Below are positions 1 through 9,886 of a DNA stretch of 64,000 bases, one piece after another (position 1 is the stretch's first letter; each line of letters opens with the position of its first letter). The notes beneath the pieces were generated by a model. It was not told the DNA's origin. It made no database searches and saw only the letters and a list, made by a program, of their open reading frames with translations. Source of the stretch: Sphingomonas japonica (GTDB taxonomy: Bacteria; Pseudomonadota; Alphaproteobacteria; Sphingomonadales; Sphingomonadaceae); the NCBI RefSeq assembly GCF_006346325.1, contig NZ_VDYR01000001.1:1-64000 (forward strand), read 5' to 3'. The translations under genes and the position numbers were made by a program.

Positions 1-39
1 CTGGTCGCCAAGCTCAAGGCGCTGGGCGTCACGGGGTAA
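1..39 (+). CDS. etfB: Electron transfer flavoprotein beta subunit, 3' end only
   Basis: Only the last twelve codons and the TAA stop are in the window (LVAKLKALGVTG). The identification rests on position: it ends 51 bases before a clear etfA, and etfB-etfA is the usual order. EtfB carries AMP and pairs with EtfA, the FAD subunit, to pass electrons from acyl-CoA and other dehydrogenases to the quinone pool. The fragment is too short for independent proof. Confidence 0.6.
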   Translation: MVAKLKALGVTG

Positions 40-49
40 TCATCCCCTC

Positions 50-65
50 CGTTCGAAACGAACGG
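50..65. repeat. Short inverted repeat between etfB and etfA
   Basis: A perfect 7-bp stem, CCGTTCG-AAA-CGAACGG, lies in the 51-base spacer. No T-run follows it, so it is unlikely to be a terminator. It may stabilise the etfB mRNA end or tune the ratio of the two subunits. Confidence 0.4.
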
Positions 66-90
66 GGATGGGACGTAGAAAGGTAGAGAC

Positions 91-1026
91 ATGAAGACGT
101 TGGTATGGGCCGAGCACGACAACGCCGCCCTCAAGGACGCGACGCTGGCGACCGTCACCGCGGCGGGCAAGCTGGGCGAGGTGCATCTGCTGGTCGCCGG
201 TCATGACTGCGACAGCGTGGCGCAGGCCGCCGCGAAGATCGCGGGAGTCGCCACCGTCCACGTCGCCGACGATGCCGCCTACGAACATCCGCTGCCCGAA
301 AGCGTCGCGCCGCTGGTGGTGGAGCTGATGGCCAGCCACGACGCGTTCGTGGTGCCCGCGACCACCACCGGCCGCAACCTCGCGCCGCGCGTTGCGGCCC
401 TGCTCGACGTGATGCAGATCAGCGACATCCTGTCGGTCGAGGACGAGCGGACGTTCACCCGCCCGATCTATGCCGGCAACGCGATCGCGACGGTGACCAC
501 CTCGGACGCAAAGCTGGTGATCACCGTGCGCGGCACCGCGTTCGACAAGGCCGCGGCCGAGGGCGGGTCGGCGACGATCGAGCCCGTGTCGGCCGCAGCG
601 CAAGGCCAGGACAAGGCGAGCTTCGTGTCGTCCGAGATCGCCGCATCCGAACGCCCCGAACTGACCAGCGCCAAGATCATCGTCTCGGGCGGCCGCGCGC
701 TCCAGAATGGCGAGAATTTTCACAGCATCATCGAACCGCTTGCCGACAAGCTCGGCGCAGCGGTCGGCGCCAGCCGCGCCGCGGTCGATGCGGGCTATGT
801 CCCCAACGACTATCAGGTCGGCCAAACCGGCAAGATCGTCGCCCCCGAACTCTATATCGCGATCGGCATCTCCGGCGCGATCCAGCACCTCGCCGGCATG
901 AAGGACTCAAAGACCATCGTCGCCATCAATAAGGACGAAGACGCCCCCATCTTCCAGGTCGCCGACATCGGCCTGGTCGGCGACCTGTTCAACATCGTCC
1001 CCGAACTCACGGAGAAACTTGCATGA
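91..1026 (+). CDS. etfA: Electron transfer flavoprotein alpha subunit
   Basis: 311 residues, the usual size for EtfA. It binds FAD and with EtfB shuttles electrons from flavoprotein dehydrogenases to ETF:quinone oxidoreductase. The N-terminal half (about 1-190) is the ETF alpha/beta fold. The C-terminal half carries the FAD-binding motifs [17 protein letters not shown] and [12 protein letters not shown], and ends with the conserved [10 protein letters not shown] stretch. The ATG follows an AAAGG ribosome site. The stop overlaps the start of sucC by four bases (ATGA), implying one transcript and coupled translation with the TCA-cycle genes downstream. Confidence 0.95.
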   Translation: MKTLVWAEHDNAALKDATLATVTAAGKLGEVHLLVAGHDCDSVAQAAAKIAGVATVHVADDAAYEHPLPESVAPLVVELMASHDAFVVPATTTGRNLAPRVAALLDVMQISDILSVEDERTFTRPIYAGNAIATVTTSDAKLVITVRGTAFDKAAAEGGSATIEPVSAAAQGQDKASFVSSEIAASERPELTSAKIIVSGGRALQNGENFHSIIEPLADKLGAAVGASRAAVDAGYVPNDYQVGQTGKIVAPELYIAIGISGAIQHLAGMKDSKTIVAINKDEDAPIFQVADIGLVGDLFNIVPELTEKLA

Positions 1027-2219
1027 ACATCCACGAATATCAGGCGAAGGAACTGCTCGCGAAATTCGGGGTACCGGTCCCTGCGGGCTTCGCCGCGATG
1101 AGCGTGGACGAAGCGGTCGCGGCAGCGGGCAAGCTGCCCGGCCCGCTCTATGTCGTGAAGGCGCAGATCCACGCCGGCGGACGCGGCAAGGGCAAGTTCA
1201 AGGAACTGCCGCCCGAGGCCAAGGGCGGCGTGCGGCTTGCCAAGACCGCGGACGAGGTGCGCGCGGCGGCGACCGACATGCTCGGCAACACGCTGGTGAC
1301 GATCCAGACCGGTGACGCGGGCAAGCAGGTCAATCGCCTGTACGTCACCGACGGGGTCGACATCGCCAAGGAATTCTACCTGGCATTGCTGGTCAACCGC
1401 GCCACCGGCCGCGTGTCGATGGTCGCATCGACCGAAGGCGGGATGGATATCGAAACCGTCGCGCACGACACGCCCGAGAAGATCCACTCGATCGATATCG
1501 ACACCGCGACCGGCTTCATGCCGCACCACGGCCGCGCGGTCGCGGCGGCGCTCGAGCTGAAGGGCGATCTCGCCAAGCAGGCGGCGAACGTCGCATCGAA
1601 GCTGTACGACGCGTTTCTCGGCACCGATGCCGAGCAGATCGAGATCAACCCGCTCGCCGTCACCGATGACGACAAGCTGATGGTGCTCGACGCCAAGGTC
1701 GGCTTCGACGGCAACGCGATGTTCCGCCACAGGGATTTGATGGAGCTGCGCGACGAGAGCGAGGAGGACCCCGCCGAACTCGAAGCGTCGAAATACGACC
1801 TGGCGTACATCAAGCTCGACGGTGACATCGGCTGCATGGTCAACGGCGCGGGCCTTGCGATGGCGACGATGGATATCATCAAGCTGAACGGCATGTTCCC
1901 GGCCAACTTCCTCGACGTCGGCGGCGGCGCGTCGAAGGAAAAGGTGACTGCGGCGTTCAAGATCATCCTCGCCGATCCGAACGTGAAGGGCATTCTCGTC
2001 AACATCTTCGGCGGGATCATGAAGTGCGACATCATCGCCGACGGCATCGTTGCCGCGGCGAAGGAAGTGAATCTGTCGGTGCCGCTGGTCGTCCGGCTCG
2101 AAGGCACCAATGTCGAGAAGGGCAAGGAAATCCTCAGCCAATCCGGCCTCGCCATCGTGCCCGCCAACGATCTCGGCGACGCAGCGCGCAAGATCGTCGC
2201 GGAGGTCAAGGCCGCCTGA
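1023..2219 (+). CDS. sucC: Succinate-CoA ligase (ADP-forming) beta subunit
   Basis: 398 residues, normal length. With SucD it converts succinyl-CoA, ADP and phosphate to succinate, CoA and ATP in the TCA cycle. The N-terminal ATP-grasp domain shows [16 protein letters not shown] and the metal-binding EINPLAV segment. The C-terminal ligase domain contains the Gly-rich [12 protein letters not shown] stretch and [14 protein letters not shown]. The ATG overlaps the etfA stop, and its own stop overlaps the sucD start (TGATG), so etfA-sucC-sucD is tightly coupled. Many alphaproteobacteria have mdh before sucC; here the ETF genes take that place. Confidence 0.97.
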   Translation: MNIHEYQAKELLAKFGVPVPAGFAAMSVDEAVAAAGKLPGPLYVVKAQIHAGGRGKGKFKELPPEAKGGVRLAKTADEVRAAATDMLGNTLVTIQTGDAGKQVNRLYVTDGVDIAKEFYLALLVNRATGRVSMVASTEGGMDIETVAHDTPEKIHSIDIDTATGFMPHHGRAVAAALELKGDLAKQAANVASKLYDAFLGTDAEQIEINPLAVTDDDKLMVLDAKVGFDGNAMFRHRDLMELRDESEEDPAELEASKYDLAYIKLDGDIGCMVNGAGLAMATMDIIKLNGMFPANFLDVGGGASKEKVTAAFKIILADPNVKGILVNIFGGIMKCDIIADGIVAAAKEVNLSVPLVVRLEGTNVEKGKEILSQSGLAIVPANDLGDAARKIVAEVKAA

Positions 2220-3103
2220 TGTCGATCCTCGTCAACGCTTCGACCCGGGTCATCACGCAGGGGATGACCGGCGAGACCGGCACGTTTCATACGCAGCAGG
2301 CATTGGACTATGGCACGGCGATGGTCGGCGGGGTGACGCCGGGCAAGGGCGGCACCACGCATCTCGGCCTGCCGGTGTTCGACACGGTGGCCGAGGCGGT
2401 GGCGAAGACGCAGGCGACCGCCAGCGTGATCTACGTCCCGCCGCCCTTTGCTGCCGATTCGATCCTCGAGGCGATCGATGCTGAAGTACCGCTGATCGTG
2501 ACGATCACCGAAGGCATCCCGGTGCTCGACATGGTCAAGGTCAAGCGCGCGCTGAGTGGCAGCAAGTCGCGGCTGATCGGTCCCAACTGCCCCGGCGTGC
2601 TGACGCCGGGCGAGTGCAAGATCGGGATCATGCCGGGCAGCATCTTTTCCAGGGGCTCGGTCGGCGTCGTCAGCCGCTCGGGCACGCTGACCTATGAGGC
2701 GGTGTTCCAGACGACCAACGCAGGGCTTGGCCAGACCACCGCGGTCGGCATCGGCGGCGATCCGGTCAACGGCACCAACTTCATCGACGTGCTCGAGCTG
2801 TTCCTGGCCGACGAGGCAACGACCTCGATCATCATGATCGGCGAGATCGGCGGATCGGCAGAGGAAGAAGCGGCGCAGTTCCTCGCCGACGAGGCAAAGC
2901 GCGGGCGCAGCAAACCGATGGTCGGGTTCATCGCCGGCCGCACCGCGCCGCCCGGGCGCCGCATGGGCCATGCCGGCGCGATCGTGTCGGGCGGCCAGGG
3001 CGGCGCCGAGGACAAGATTGCGGCGATGGAGGCGGCAGGCATCACCGTCGCCGCGTCGCCGTCGGAACTGGGTTCGACGCTGGTCGAGATGCTCAAGGGC
3101 TGA
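2219..3103 (+). CDS. sucD: Succinate-CoA ligase (ADP-forming) alpha subunit
   Basis: 294 residues beginning [18 protein letters not shown], the typical SucD start. The frame stays open further upstream inside sucC, but this ATG is used because the family N-terminus begins here and it overlaps the sucC stop. The protein has the CoA-binding Rossmann domain ([20 protein letters not shown]) and the ligase domain with the phospho-accepting histidine in [12 protein letters not shown] (His about 251). It forms the phosphohistidine intermediate that SucC uses to make ATP. A hairpin follows the stop. Confidence 0.97.
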   Translation: MSILVNASTRVITQGMTGETGTFHTQQALDYGTAMVGGVTPGKGGTTHLGLPVFDTVAEAVAKTQATASVIYVPPPFAADSILEAIDAEVPLIVTITEGIPVLDMVKVKRALSGSKSRLIGPNCPGVLTPGECKIGIMPGSIFSRGSVGVVSRSGTLTYEAVFQTTNAGLGQTTAVGIGGDPVNGTNFIDVLELFLADEATTSIIMIGEIGGSAEEEAAQFLADEAKRGRSKPMVGFIAGRTAPPGRRMGHAGAIVSGGQGGAEDKIAAMEAAGITVAASPSELGSTLVEMLKG

Positions 3104-3104
3104 C

Positions 3105-3128
3105 GTACCCCGGCTTGCGCCGGGGTAC
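3105..3128. terminator. Hairpin between convergent sucD and ankyrin gene
   Basis: A 9-bp perfect inverted repeat, GTACCCCGG-N6-CCGGGGTAC, sits in the 29 bases between two convergent genes. There is no clear T-run on either strand, so termination strength is uncertain, but the position suits a bidirectional terminator. Confidence 0.5.
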
Positions 3129-3132
3129 CGAC

Positions 3133-3744
3133 TTACAACACTGGCCCTGAAATCACTCGCGGCCGTTTGGTATCCTGTACCGGCTCGGCGTCGATCAGCT
3201 TCTGGATCGCGGGCGAGCGGGTATCGAGCCTGGCATATTCGCGGGCCGAACGGCCGGCGATGATGTCTTTCTGGTCGGGGTTCGCGCCCAGCTTGAGCAA
3301 GCGCCGCACCATGTCGAGATTGCGGCGCTGGACCGCTCGGATCAGCGGGGTCTCGCCGCTCGAATTGGCGAGATTGACGTCGGCCTTGTACAGCGCCAGC
3401 GTATCGACGCCCTCGCCGAAGCTGTTCTCGACCGCCAGCATCATCGGCGTATTGCCGTCCTTGTCCTGAAGATTCGGATTGGCGTTCTTCTGCAGCAGGA
3501 ACCGCAGGTAGAGCGAATCGCTGCGCTTGGTGACGATATGCAGCGCGCCGTCGCCGGTCACGCGATCGCGGGTATTCACCACCGTCGTGCCGGGCTGGTT
3601 GAGAATCTCGACGATTTCATTGCCCTTGGCCCCGCGAACGGCGTCGAGAAACTTGTACCCGGCCGAGAAGTTCTGCGCGAAAACAGGGGCGGGGGCGATC
3701 AACAGGCTGGCGACGAGCGCAAGGCGTAGCGGGGCATAGTGCAT
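3133..3744 (-). CDS. Exported ankyrin-repeat protein
   Basis: 203 residues with a Sec signal peptide (LALVASLLIAPAPVFAQ, cleavage near residue 23), so it should act in the periplasm. About four ankyrin repeats follow (roughly 60-185), recognised by segments such as DGNTPMMLAVE, SGETPLIRAVQRRNLDMVRRLLKLGANP and AGRSAREYA. Ankyrin repeats bind proteins; the partner cannot be read from the sequence. It is divergent from the SCO1-like gene with about 70 bases between starts, so shared regulation is possible. No enzyme motif is visible. Confidence 0.85.
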   Translation of the reverse strand: MHYAPLRLALVASLLIAPAPVFAQNFSAGYKFLDAVRGAKGNEIVEILNQPGTTVVNTRDRVTGDGALHIVTKRSDSLYLRFLLQKNANPNLQDKDGNTPMMLAVENSFGEGVDTLALYKADVNLANSSGETPLIRAVQRRNLDMVRRLLKLGANPDQKDIIAGRSAREYARLDTRSPAIQKLIDAEPVQDTKRPRVISGPVL

Positions 3745-3815
3745 CGGTGCGGCATTCCCGGATAAGCGACGATGGGTTGCACCATGGCTGCTATCAGATC
3801 ATGGCTGGCGATGCC

Positions 3816-4406
3816 ATGAACCAGATGAATTTCGCTCTTGCCGGCTTGCTGCTGCTGTCCGCGTGCAACGGCCAGCCGGCGCAGCCCGCTGCCGAACCGC
3901 CGCTGGCCGGGGCCAGCATCGGCGGCCCGTTCGTGCTGACCGATCAGACCGGCAAGACCGTTCGCGATACCGATTTCGCCGGTCAGTACCGGATCGTCTA
4001 CTTCGGATATACCTTCTGCCCGGATGTCTGCCCGGTCGACGTCCAGAACATCGGTGCGGGGCTCAAGGCGCTGGAACGGTCCGATCCCGCAATCGCTGCA
4101 AAGATCACCCCAATCTTCATCACCGTCGATCCAGAGCGCGACACGGTGCCGGTGGTCGGACAGTTCGTGGCGGCGTTCCATCCGCGCATGGTCGGGCTTA
4201 CCGGATCGCCGCAAGCGATCGCCAAGGTCGCCAAGGAATTTGCGATCTTCTATGAAAAGCGCCAGGCGCCGGGCGCGGCGGAATATCTGGTCGACCATAG
4301 CCGTCAGGCCTATCTGATGGACCCCGACGGCAAGCCGCTGGCACTGCTTCCGGCCGACGTCGGCGGCGTCGAGGTCGCGGCCGAGATCAAGCGCTGGGTG
4401 ACGTGA
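3816..4406 (+). CDS. SCO1/SenC family copper-handling lipoprotein
   Basis: 196 residues from this ATG. SCO proteins use a thioredoxin-like fold to deliver copper to, or reduce the CuA site of, cytochrome c oxidase. The CxxxC copper/redox pair is in YTFCPDVCPVD (Cys68, Cys72) and the distal ligand is the His in VDHSRQAY. The start gives a lipoprotein signal with lipobox LLLLSAC (Cys17), implying a membrane anchor facing the periplasm. An in-frame ATG at 3801 is an alternative; neither has a strong ribosome site. The stop overlaps the GTG start of the next gene. Confidence 0.9.
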   Translation: MNQMNFALAGLLLLSACNGQPAQPAAEPPLAGASIGGPFVLTDQTGKTVRDTDFAGQYRIVYFGYTFCPDVCPVDVQNIGAGLKALERSDPAIAAKITPIFITVDPERDTVPVVGQFVAAFHPRMVGLTGSPQAIAKVAKEFAIFYEKRQAPGAAEYLVDHSRQAYLMDPDGKPLALLPADVGGVEVAAEIKRWVT

Positions 4407-4837
4407 GCGGGCGGTTCTGGGAAGATGTGCCGCTGGCAAAACTCGACCGCGCGCAGTGGGAAGCACTGTGCGACGGGTGCGGCAAATGCTGCCTGCACAA
4501 GCTCGAGGACGAAGACAGCGGCGCCCTCGCGGCGACCAACGTTGCGTGCCGCCTGCTCGACACGCATACCGCGCGTTGCACCGATTATCGCAACCGCCGC
4601 GCGTTCGTGCCAGACTGCGTGCGCCTGACCGCGCGCAGCGCCGATCGCATCCAATGGCTGCCCGGCACCTGCGCGTACAAGCTGCGCGCGAATGGCGAGC
4701 AGCTGCCCGATTGGCATTATCTGGTGTGCGGCGATCGCGAAGCGGTGCACCGTGCGGGCGAATCGACGCGGGGCTGGACGGTGTCCGAGGATCGTGTCGG
4801 CAATCTGGAGCACCATTTGATCGACCGTGATTTGTGA
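4403..4837 (+). CDS. YcgN/UPF0260 family cysteine-cluster protein
   Basis: 144 residues starting at a GTG that overlaps the preceding stop. A cysteine cluster near the N-terminus (CDGCGKCC, Cys23, 26, 29, 30) and later cysteines in VACRLLDTHTARCTDYRNR, VPDCVRL and PGTCAYK match the YkgJ/YcgN zinc- or iron-chelating family. Bacterial members are usually annotated UPF0260 and their function is not established. It sits in a tight three-gene run with the SCO1 and YgjP-like genes, but no functional link can be shown. Confidence 0.88.
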   Translation: MSGRFWEDVPLAKLDRAQWEALCDGCGKCCLHKLEDEDSGALAATNVACRLLDTHTARCTDYRNRRAFVPDCVRLTARSADRIQWLPGTCAYKLRANGEQLPDWHYLVCGDREAVHRAGESTRGWTVSEDRVGNLEHHLIDRDL

Positions 4838-5508
4838 CGTCGCCGATCGAGATCGTCCGGCATCCGCGCGCACGCCGCCTGCGGCTGTCGGTCGATCCTG
4901 CGACCGGCGCGATCCGATTGGTCATGCCACCGCGATACGCGGAACGCCGCGCGCTCGCTTGGGCGCAAGAACAGCAGTCCTGGATCGCCGAGCAGCGCGG
5001 CAGGTTGCCCCAGCCGCGACCCTTCGTCGACGGCGCGCGTGTCCCGCTGGGCGATGACGAAGTGACGATCGTCTGGCGACAAGATGCGCCGCGCCTGCCG
5101 AAGCGGGAGGCGGCGACGTTGGTGTGTGGCGGCCCGCCGGAACGCATTGCGGCGCGGATCGAAGCATGGCTCAAGCGGACGGCGCTGGCCGCGCTGACCG
5201 CGGACACGCTGCGTTTCGCAAAGCGGGCCGGAGTAGCGGTCGATGGCGTGGCGATCGGCGACCCGCGCGCGCGCTGGGGCAGTTGTTCGTCGCGCGGCAA
5301 TATCCGCTACAGCTGGCGGCTGATCCTGGCACCGGTATTCGTGCAGGAAGCGACCGTTGCCCACGAAGTCGCGCACCGCGTCCACATGAACCACGCGCCG
5401 GCGTTTCATGCACTGGTGGCCGAACTGCTCGGGACCGACCCGGGTCCCGCCTATCGCTGGCTCCGCGATAACGGCGCTGCGCTTCACTGGTTCGGGCGCG
5501 CTTCCTGA
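4834..5508 (+). CDS. YgjP-like metal-dependent hydrolase
   Basis: 224 residues, GTG start overlapping the previous gene by four bases. The C-terminal half has the zincin motif HEVAHRVHMNHAPAFHAL: ligands His177, His181 and His187, and catalytic Glu178. RARWGSCSSRGNIRYSWRL just before it is characteristic of the YgjP/DUF45 family of predicted SprT-like metallopeptidases. The substrate is unknown. The 3' end overlaps the convergent penicillin-binding protein gene by 25 bases, so the two mRNAs are complementary at their ends. Confidence 0.9.
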   Translation: MTSPIEIVRHPRARRLRLSVDPATGAIRLVMPPRYAERRALAWAQEQQSWIAEQRGRLPQPRPFVDGARVPLGDDEVTIVWRQDAPRLPKREAATLVCGGPPERIAARIEAWLKRTALAALTADTLRFAKRAGVAVDGVAIGDPRARWGSCSSRGNIRYSWRLILAPVFVQEATVAHEVAHRVHMNHAPAFHALVAELLGTDPGPAYRWLRDNGAALHWFGRAS

Positions 5509-7622
5509 CTGCGGCGATCAGGCGGCGGGGGTAGCGGCGTACGGCTGCCCTGCACGGGTTCGGGATCGCTCGGCTGGTCGCGCCCCAGCACACGGTCGAT
5601 CCATTCGCCGTCGAGGCGCTCCTGCTGCGGCTCGGGTGTCGGCGCCGAGCGCGGCGGCGCATAGGGATCATTGCCGAAATATTCGCCGGGCTCGTCGGGT
5701 ACGCCCATTCCCGGCTCGACGATCGGGTTGCCGTCCTCGTCGACGAACAGGCCGTTGTCGGGCTCGCCATAATAGGACTCGGCATCGGGTTCGAGCTGCC
5801 ATTCGGGCAGGGTGACCTTGGTGTCGAACTCTTCGATCGGGCGCTTGGCCGTCGCGGGCTTCATGAACGCTGCAAATGCCCGCGCCGGCGCGGTACCGCC
5901 CTGCAAGCTGCCGACGCGCTTGGCGTCGTCACGGCCCATCCACACGCCGGTGGTGAGGCCACTCGAAAAGCCGACGAACCAGCCGTCCTTGTTCGACGTG
6001 GTCGTGCCGGTCTTGCCCGCGACGGGGCGGCCGATCTGCGCCGCCCGGCCCGATCCCGACGCGACCGCGGTCTGGAGCAGGTCGGTCATCTGCGCAGCGA
6101 CATAGGGCGCGACGAGCACGCGCGACGTGTCCACCTCGTGGCTGTAGATCACCTCGTCATTCGCGGTGACGCGGGTGATGCCATAGGGGGTCACCGCCAC
6201 CCCGCGGCTTGCCACCGAGGCGAACGCGCGGGTCAGTTCGATCAGCCGGACGTTCGACGTGCCGAGCACCATCGCCGGGCGCGTGTTGATCTCGGTGGTG
6301 ATGCCGAAACGGCGCGCCATGTCGGCAACGGTGCCGAAGCCCAGTTCCTGACCCAGCTTCGCGGCGACGGTGTTGAGCGAATAGGCGAACGCGGTGCGCA
6401 GCGACACCGTCCCGCTGAACCGGCCCGACGAATTGCGCGGGCTCCACCCCTGGATGGTTACCGGTCCGTCGACCACCTGATCTTCGGGCCGGTAGCCAGC
6501 TTCGAGCGCGGCGAGATAGACGAACAGCTTCCACGCCGATCCCGGCTGGCGTTCGGCCTGGGTCGCGCGGTTATAGATCGAGCTGACATAATCCTTGCCG
6601 CCGACCATCGCGCGCACCGCGCCGTCGCGGTCGAGGCTGACCAGCGCGCCCTGAGTGCCCGACGGCGTGTTGTTGCGTACCGCGCTGTCGGCGGAGCGCT
6701 GCATCGAGAGGTCGAGCGTCGTCCACACATCGAGCGGCGCCTGCGTCTCGTCGATCAATACCTCGAGCTGCGGCAGCGCCCAGTCGGTGAAGTAGCGTAC
6801 GCTGTTCTGCCGCGGTGCGGGGGCCAGCTCGACGTCGGTCGGCCGGGCGGCAGCGGCCTCGCCAGCACTGATCGCGCCGGTCTCGACCATCAGGTCGAGC
6901 ACCACCGAAGCGCGGCCGACCGCGGCTTCGGCATCGGCAGTCGGCGAGTAGCGCGACGGTGCCTTGACCAAGCCTGCGATGACCGCGGCTTCGGACAGGT
7001 CGAGCGTTTCGGCGGGGTGTGCGAAGAAGCGCCGCGAGGCAGCGTCGATGCCATAGGCGCCGCCGCCGAAATAGACCTTGTTGAGATAGAGCTCGAGGAT
7101 CTGCTGCTTCGAAAATTTGCGCTCCATCGCCAGCGCGAGGATCATCTCGCGAAACTTGCGGCCGATGTCGTATTTGTTCGACAGGAAGATGGTCCGCGCG
7201 ACCTGCTGGGTGATCGTCGAGGCGCCCTGCAGGCGGCGGTCGGTGCCGTAATTGTCGAACGCGAACTTGGCGATGCGCGCCAGCGCGACCGGATCGACGC
7301 CCCAATGCGAATAGAAGCGGCGATCCTCGACCGCGATCATCGCGTCGCGCATCACCTCCGGGATGTCGGCATAGGGTAGCCATTGGCCATAGCTTGGCCC
7401 GAGCGACACGATGATCGTGCCGTCGGCGGCGCGCACCCGGACCATCTGGCCATTGGGCGACGATTTCAGCTCATCATAGCTCGGCAGCGAATTGCGCGCG
7501 GTATAGACCGCCACGAACAGCGCAATCGCGGCGATCACCGCGCCGACGGCCCCGATGCCGACTGCCCATAGCAGATAGCGGCGCCACGCCGGGCCGCGCT
7601 TCTTGGAACGGGATGCTGGCAT
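5484..7622 (-). CDS. Bifunctional class A penicillin-binding protein (PBP1A type)
   Basis: 712 residues: cytoplasmic basic N-terminus, one transmembrane segment (about 15-40), GT51 glycosyltransferase, then transpeptidase. The glycosyltransferase motifs are AVEDRRFYSHWGVD (about 95-105), with the catalytic Glu, and STITQQVAR. The transpeptidase has SAWK (Ser about 361), SLN (about 414) and KTGTT (about 536). It polymerises lipid II glycan and crosslinks peptides at the cytoplasmic membrane. The C-terminal 120 residues are acidic and proline-rich, probably disordered. SAWK differs from the usual SAFK only at a non-catalytic position. Confidence 0.95.
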   Translation of the reverse strand: MPASRSKKRGPAWRRYLLWAVGIGAVGAVIAAIALFVAVYTARNSLPSYDELKSSPNGQMVRVRAADGTIIVSLGPSYGQWLPYADIPEVMRDAMIAVEDRRFYSHWGVDPVALARIAKFAFDNYGTDRRLQGASTITQQVARTIFLSNKYDIGRKFREMILALAMERKFSKQQILELYLNKVYFGGGAYGIDAASRRFFAHPAETLDLSEAAVIAGLVKAPSRYSPTADAEAAVGRASVVLDLMVETGAISAGEAAAARPTDVELAPAPRQNSVRYFTDWALPQLEVLIDETQAPLDVWTTLDLSMQRSADSAVRNNTPSGTQGALVSLDRDGAVRAMVGGKDYVSSIYNRATQAERQPGSAWKLFVYLAALEAGYRPEDQVVDGPVTIQGWSPRNSSGRFSGTVSLRTAFAYSLNTVAAKLGQELGFGTVADMARRFGITTEINTRPAMVLGTSNVRLIELTRAFASVASRGVAVTPYGITRVTANDEVIYSHEVDTSRVLVAPYVAAQMTDLLQTAVASGSGRAAQIGRPVAGKTGTTTSNKDGWFVGFSSGLTTGVWMGRDDAKRVGSLQGGTAPARAFAAFMKPATAKRPIEEFDTKVTLPEWQLEPDAESYYGEPDNGLFVDEDGNPIVEPGMGVPDEPGEYFGNDPYAPPRSAPTPEPQQERLDGEWIDRVLGRDQPSDPEPVQGSRTPLPPPPDRRSQEARPNQ

Positions 7623-7666
7623 CAGTGCCGCCCCGGATACGCGCTACGCGGCGTTGTCACAAGGTA

Positions 7667-8080
7667 TCAGTCTGCCCCGTTCCCCGCCGATCGCGCGCGG
7701 AAATCCAGCGCGATCGAATTCATGCAGTACCGAAGGCCGGTCGGCGGCGGGCCATCGGGAAAGACATGGCCGAGATGCCCGTCGCAGCGCGCGCAGCGTG
7801 TCTCGATCCGCGTCATGCCGTGGCTGGTATCCTTGTGATCGGTGACCGCTTCGGCAGTCAGCGGCTGGGTGAAGCTGGGCCAGCCAGAACCCGAATCGAA
7901 CTTGTCGTCGCTGTCGAACAGCGCATTCCCGCATCCCGCGCAGCGATAGATGCCGTCGGCCTTGTTGTCGTTGTAATGCCCGGCAAAGGCACGCTCGGTC
8001 CCCGCCTCACGCAGCACGTGATATTGCTCGGGCGTAAGCCGCTGGCGCCATTCGGATTCGGAAAGGTTCAATTGGTCCAT
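7667..8080 (-). CDS. msrB: Peptide-methionine (R)-S-oxide reductase
   Basis: 137 residues from the ATG at 8080; the frame extends upstream, but this start gives the family N-terminus ([17 protein letters not shown]). MsrB repairs methionine-R-sulfoxide. The four zinc cysteines are Cys47/Cys50 (CAGC) and Cys96/Cys99 (CARC). The catalytic Cys119 is in [11 protein letters not shown]. There is no signal peptide, so it is cytosolic, while the MsrA at 19157-19822 is exported. It starts four bases after the FAD oxidoreductase stop, so it probably shares that transcript. Confidence 0.95.
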   Translation of the reverse strand: MDQLNLSESEWRQRLTPEQYHVLREAGTERAFAGHYNDNKADGIYRCAGCGNALFDSDDKFDSGSGWPSFTQPLTAEAVTDHKDTSHGMTRIETRCARCDGHLGHVFPDGPPPTGLRYCMNSIALDFRARSAGNGAD

Positions 8081-8084
8081 GCGC

Positions 8085-9215
8085 TCAGATGTGTGATGCC
8101 GATGCGCTGTCGTCAATCGGGATCGCACGGATGCGGGTCAACCGTGCGGCGGCGTCGGCGAGCATCGGCAGCGTGTCCATCGCCCGCACCAGCAATGCGC
8201 CGCCGACGCGGTGCTCCGCGAGCGTTCGCAGCAACCCGGCATTCCGTAGCGGCACGCGGGCGTCCCTGGCGAAGCGTGCCTGAAAACCCATAGCGCCGGC
8301 GCTACCGGCATTTCGCCAGCGCGCCACTGCCGCCGCCGCACTGGCGATCGCGATGCCGATGCCTTCGCCAGCCAGCGACGGGATCACCGCAGCCTGATCG
8401 CCCAGACGATAGTGCCCCGCACCGGTTTCGCATGCGCGCCAGCCATAGGGGACGTTGGCAACGGCATCGATCGGGGTGGCGTCGTCCCATGCCGCCAGCC
8501 GATCGCCCAAGGCGGGATGCTCGGTGCCCAGCGCCTGCAACAGCCGCACAGGATCACCTGCGGCGTCGAGGCGCGAGCGATGCACCGCCATGCAGATATT
8601 GGCGGTGCCGTCTTCCTGCAGCACGATCCCGGCATAGCCTCCAGTGAAGCAGTGCAGCTCGATCCGGCCTGCCAGGGTTTGCGCCATCGCCCTGCTGGGC
8701 GTCACGCGCACCCGGATGCCGAGCGTCGGATCGCGCCCGCGCGCGTGTGCCGGACGCGCAACACCGCGCAGGTCGTGCTTGCCGGTAGCAAGAAAGATCG
8801 TTTCGGGCGCGAGCGTCGCCCCGTCGGCAAGGTGCGCGCCGTCGCCATCTAGGGCGCGAATGCGGACGCCCAGTTCGATGCCCGCGCCTTCCCGCTGCGC
8901 AGCCGCGAGCAGTAGGGTGTCGAGGCGATGACGCGAAACGCCGCGCGCCGGGGCGGGCAAGCGGGCCTCGGCATGCCGGCCGGCAGCGAAGATCCGGACA
9001 TGCGTGACGGGCACCGGGTTGAGGTCGTCTGGAGATACGCCCAGCGCTTCAAGCGCCGCAAGCGTGCGCCAGCTGACGAAGCCGCCGCAGATCGCGTCGC
9101 CGATTGCGCGCTGGCGTTCCAGCAGCACCGGGCGGGCGCCGACACGCGCCAGGCGGATCGCGGCGGCGGCGCCCGCCGGCCCGCCTCCCAGGATCAGCGG
9201 ATCCGCGCGACGCAT
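8085..9215 (-). CDS. FAD-dependent oxidoreductase of the PKS set
   Basis: 376 residues starting [23 protein letters not shown]. The dinucleotide-binding GGGPAG motif lies at once after the start, and a second FAD motif ([22 protein letters not shown]) lies near residue 280. This is the geranylgeranyl-reductase/halogenase-like FAD family with an N-terminal CGGF region. It overlaps the methyltransferase start-side neighbour by 22 bases (that gene's stop is at 9194), and lies third after the type III PKS. It probably oxidises or reduces the PKS product; the actual reaction is inference. Confidence 0.82.
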   Translation of the reverse strand: MRRADPLILGGGPAGAAAAIRLARVGARPVLLERQRAIGDAICGGFVSWRTLAALEALGVSPDDLNPVPVTHVRIFAAGRHAEARLPAPARGVSRHRLDTLLLAAAQREGAGIELGVRIRALDGDGAHLADGATLAPETIFLATGKHDLRGVARPAHARGRDPTLGIRVRVTPSRAMAQTLAGRIELHCFTGGYAGIVLQEDGTANICMAVHRSRLDAAGDPVRLLQALGTEHPALGDRLAAWDDATPIDAVANVPYGWRACETGAGHYRLGDQAAVIPSLAGEGIGIAIASAAAAVARWRNAGSAGAMGFQARFARDARVPLRNAGLLRTLAEHRVGGALLVRAMDTLPMLADAAARLTRIRAIPIDDSASASHI

Positions 9216-9886
9216 AGCCGGAACGGGAACCAGCGCTCGACGCGCGCACCGGTGATGCCTGCCTCCGCCAGCAGGGGTGGCCATTCGTGCGGGCGATAGG
9301 ACCGCGCGATCGACAGTCGGCCGTCGTGGCGCACGATCGGGTGCCAGCGCATCGCCGCCGCGAGCACCGGAAAGCCGGCATGGGCCAGGCGATGGCGGTG
9401 GAGATCGTTGACGAACCAGCCGATCCGGGCCTGCGCCCGCATGAAACGCAAAAAGGCGATCAGCTGCATGCGATCCATATGGTGCGCGACCAGGCTCGAC
9501 ACCACTACGTCCCAGTCTTCGCCGGCTAGGTCGGCATAGTCGCCGCTGCGATAGGTAATGCGACCGCCGCCGTCGCCTTTGGCTTGTGCCGCAGGAGCAC
9601 TGTGGGGATTGAGATCGATGCCGACCAGTTCCGCTGCGACGCCGCGGCGCGCGGCCCAGCGAGCGATCGTCCGCAGCATGTCGCCATCGCCGAACCCGAC
9701 ATCGAGCAGGCGCAGGTGCGTGCGGCTCGCGATCGCGCGATCAAGGAATCGCATCGTCGGACGCGCCGCCATCGTCACGCGATTGACCTTGGCGAGGTCG
9801 CCGAGGACGGCCGCGTAGACCGCCGGATCGAGGTCGGGCGCGTCCATCCTCTCATCCTCGATGGCGCGGGTGACGAGCCGGGTCAT
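9194..9886 (-). CDS. SAM-dependent methyltransferase of the PKS set
   Basis: 230 residues, starting at the ATG that overlaps the PKS stop (ATGA). A class I methyltransferase core is clear: motif I LLDVGFGDGDMLR, the acidic loop LVGIDLNP, and DWDVVVSSLVAHHM. The VARIR C-terminus overlaps the next gene. Close coupling to a type III PKS suggests it methylates the polyketide product, as methyltransferases do beside type III PKSs in Streptomyces (srs genes) and Bacillus (bpsB). The substrate is not proven here. Confidence 0.85.
   Translation of the reverse strand: MTRLVTRAIEDERMDAPDLDPAVYAAVLGDLAKVNRVTMAARPTMRFLDRAIASRTHLRLLDVGFGDGDMLRTIARWAARRGVAAELVGIDLNPHSAPAAQAKGDGGGRITYRSGDYADLAGEDWDVVVSSLVAHHMDRMQLIAFLRFMRAQARIGWFVNDLHRHRLAHAGFPVLAAAMRWHPIVRHDGRLSIARSYRPHEWPPLLAEAGITGARVERWFPFRLCVARIR

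Noticed and set aside
1376..2971. Long minus-strand frame of 531 codons
   Set aside because: Antisense to sucC and sucD; no family motif. High GC third positions keep antisense frames open.
3699..5300. Minus-strand frame of 533 codons over the SCO1, YcgN and YgjP genes
   Set aside because: Arg/Ser-rich with no domain, antisense to three recognised genes.
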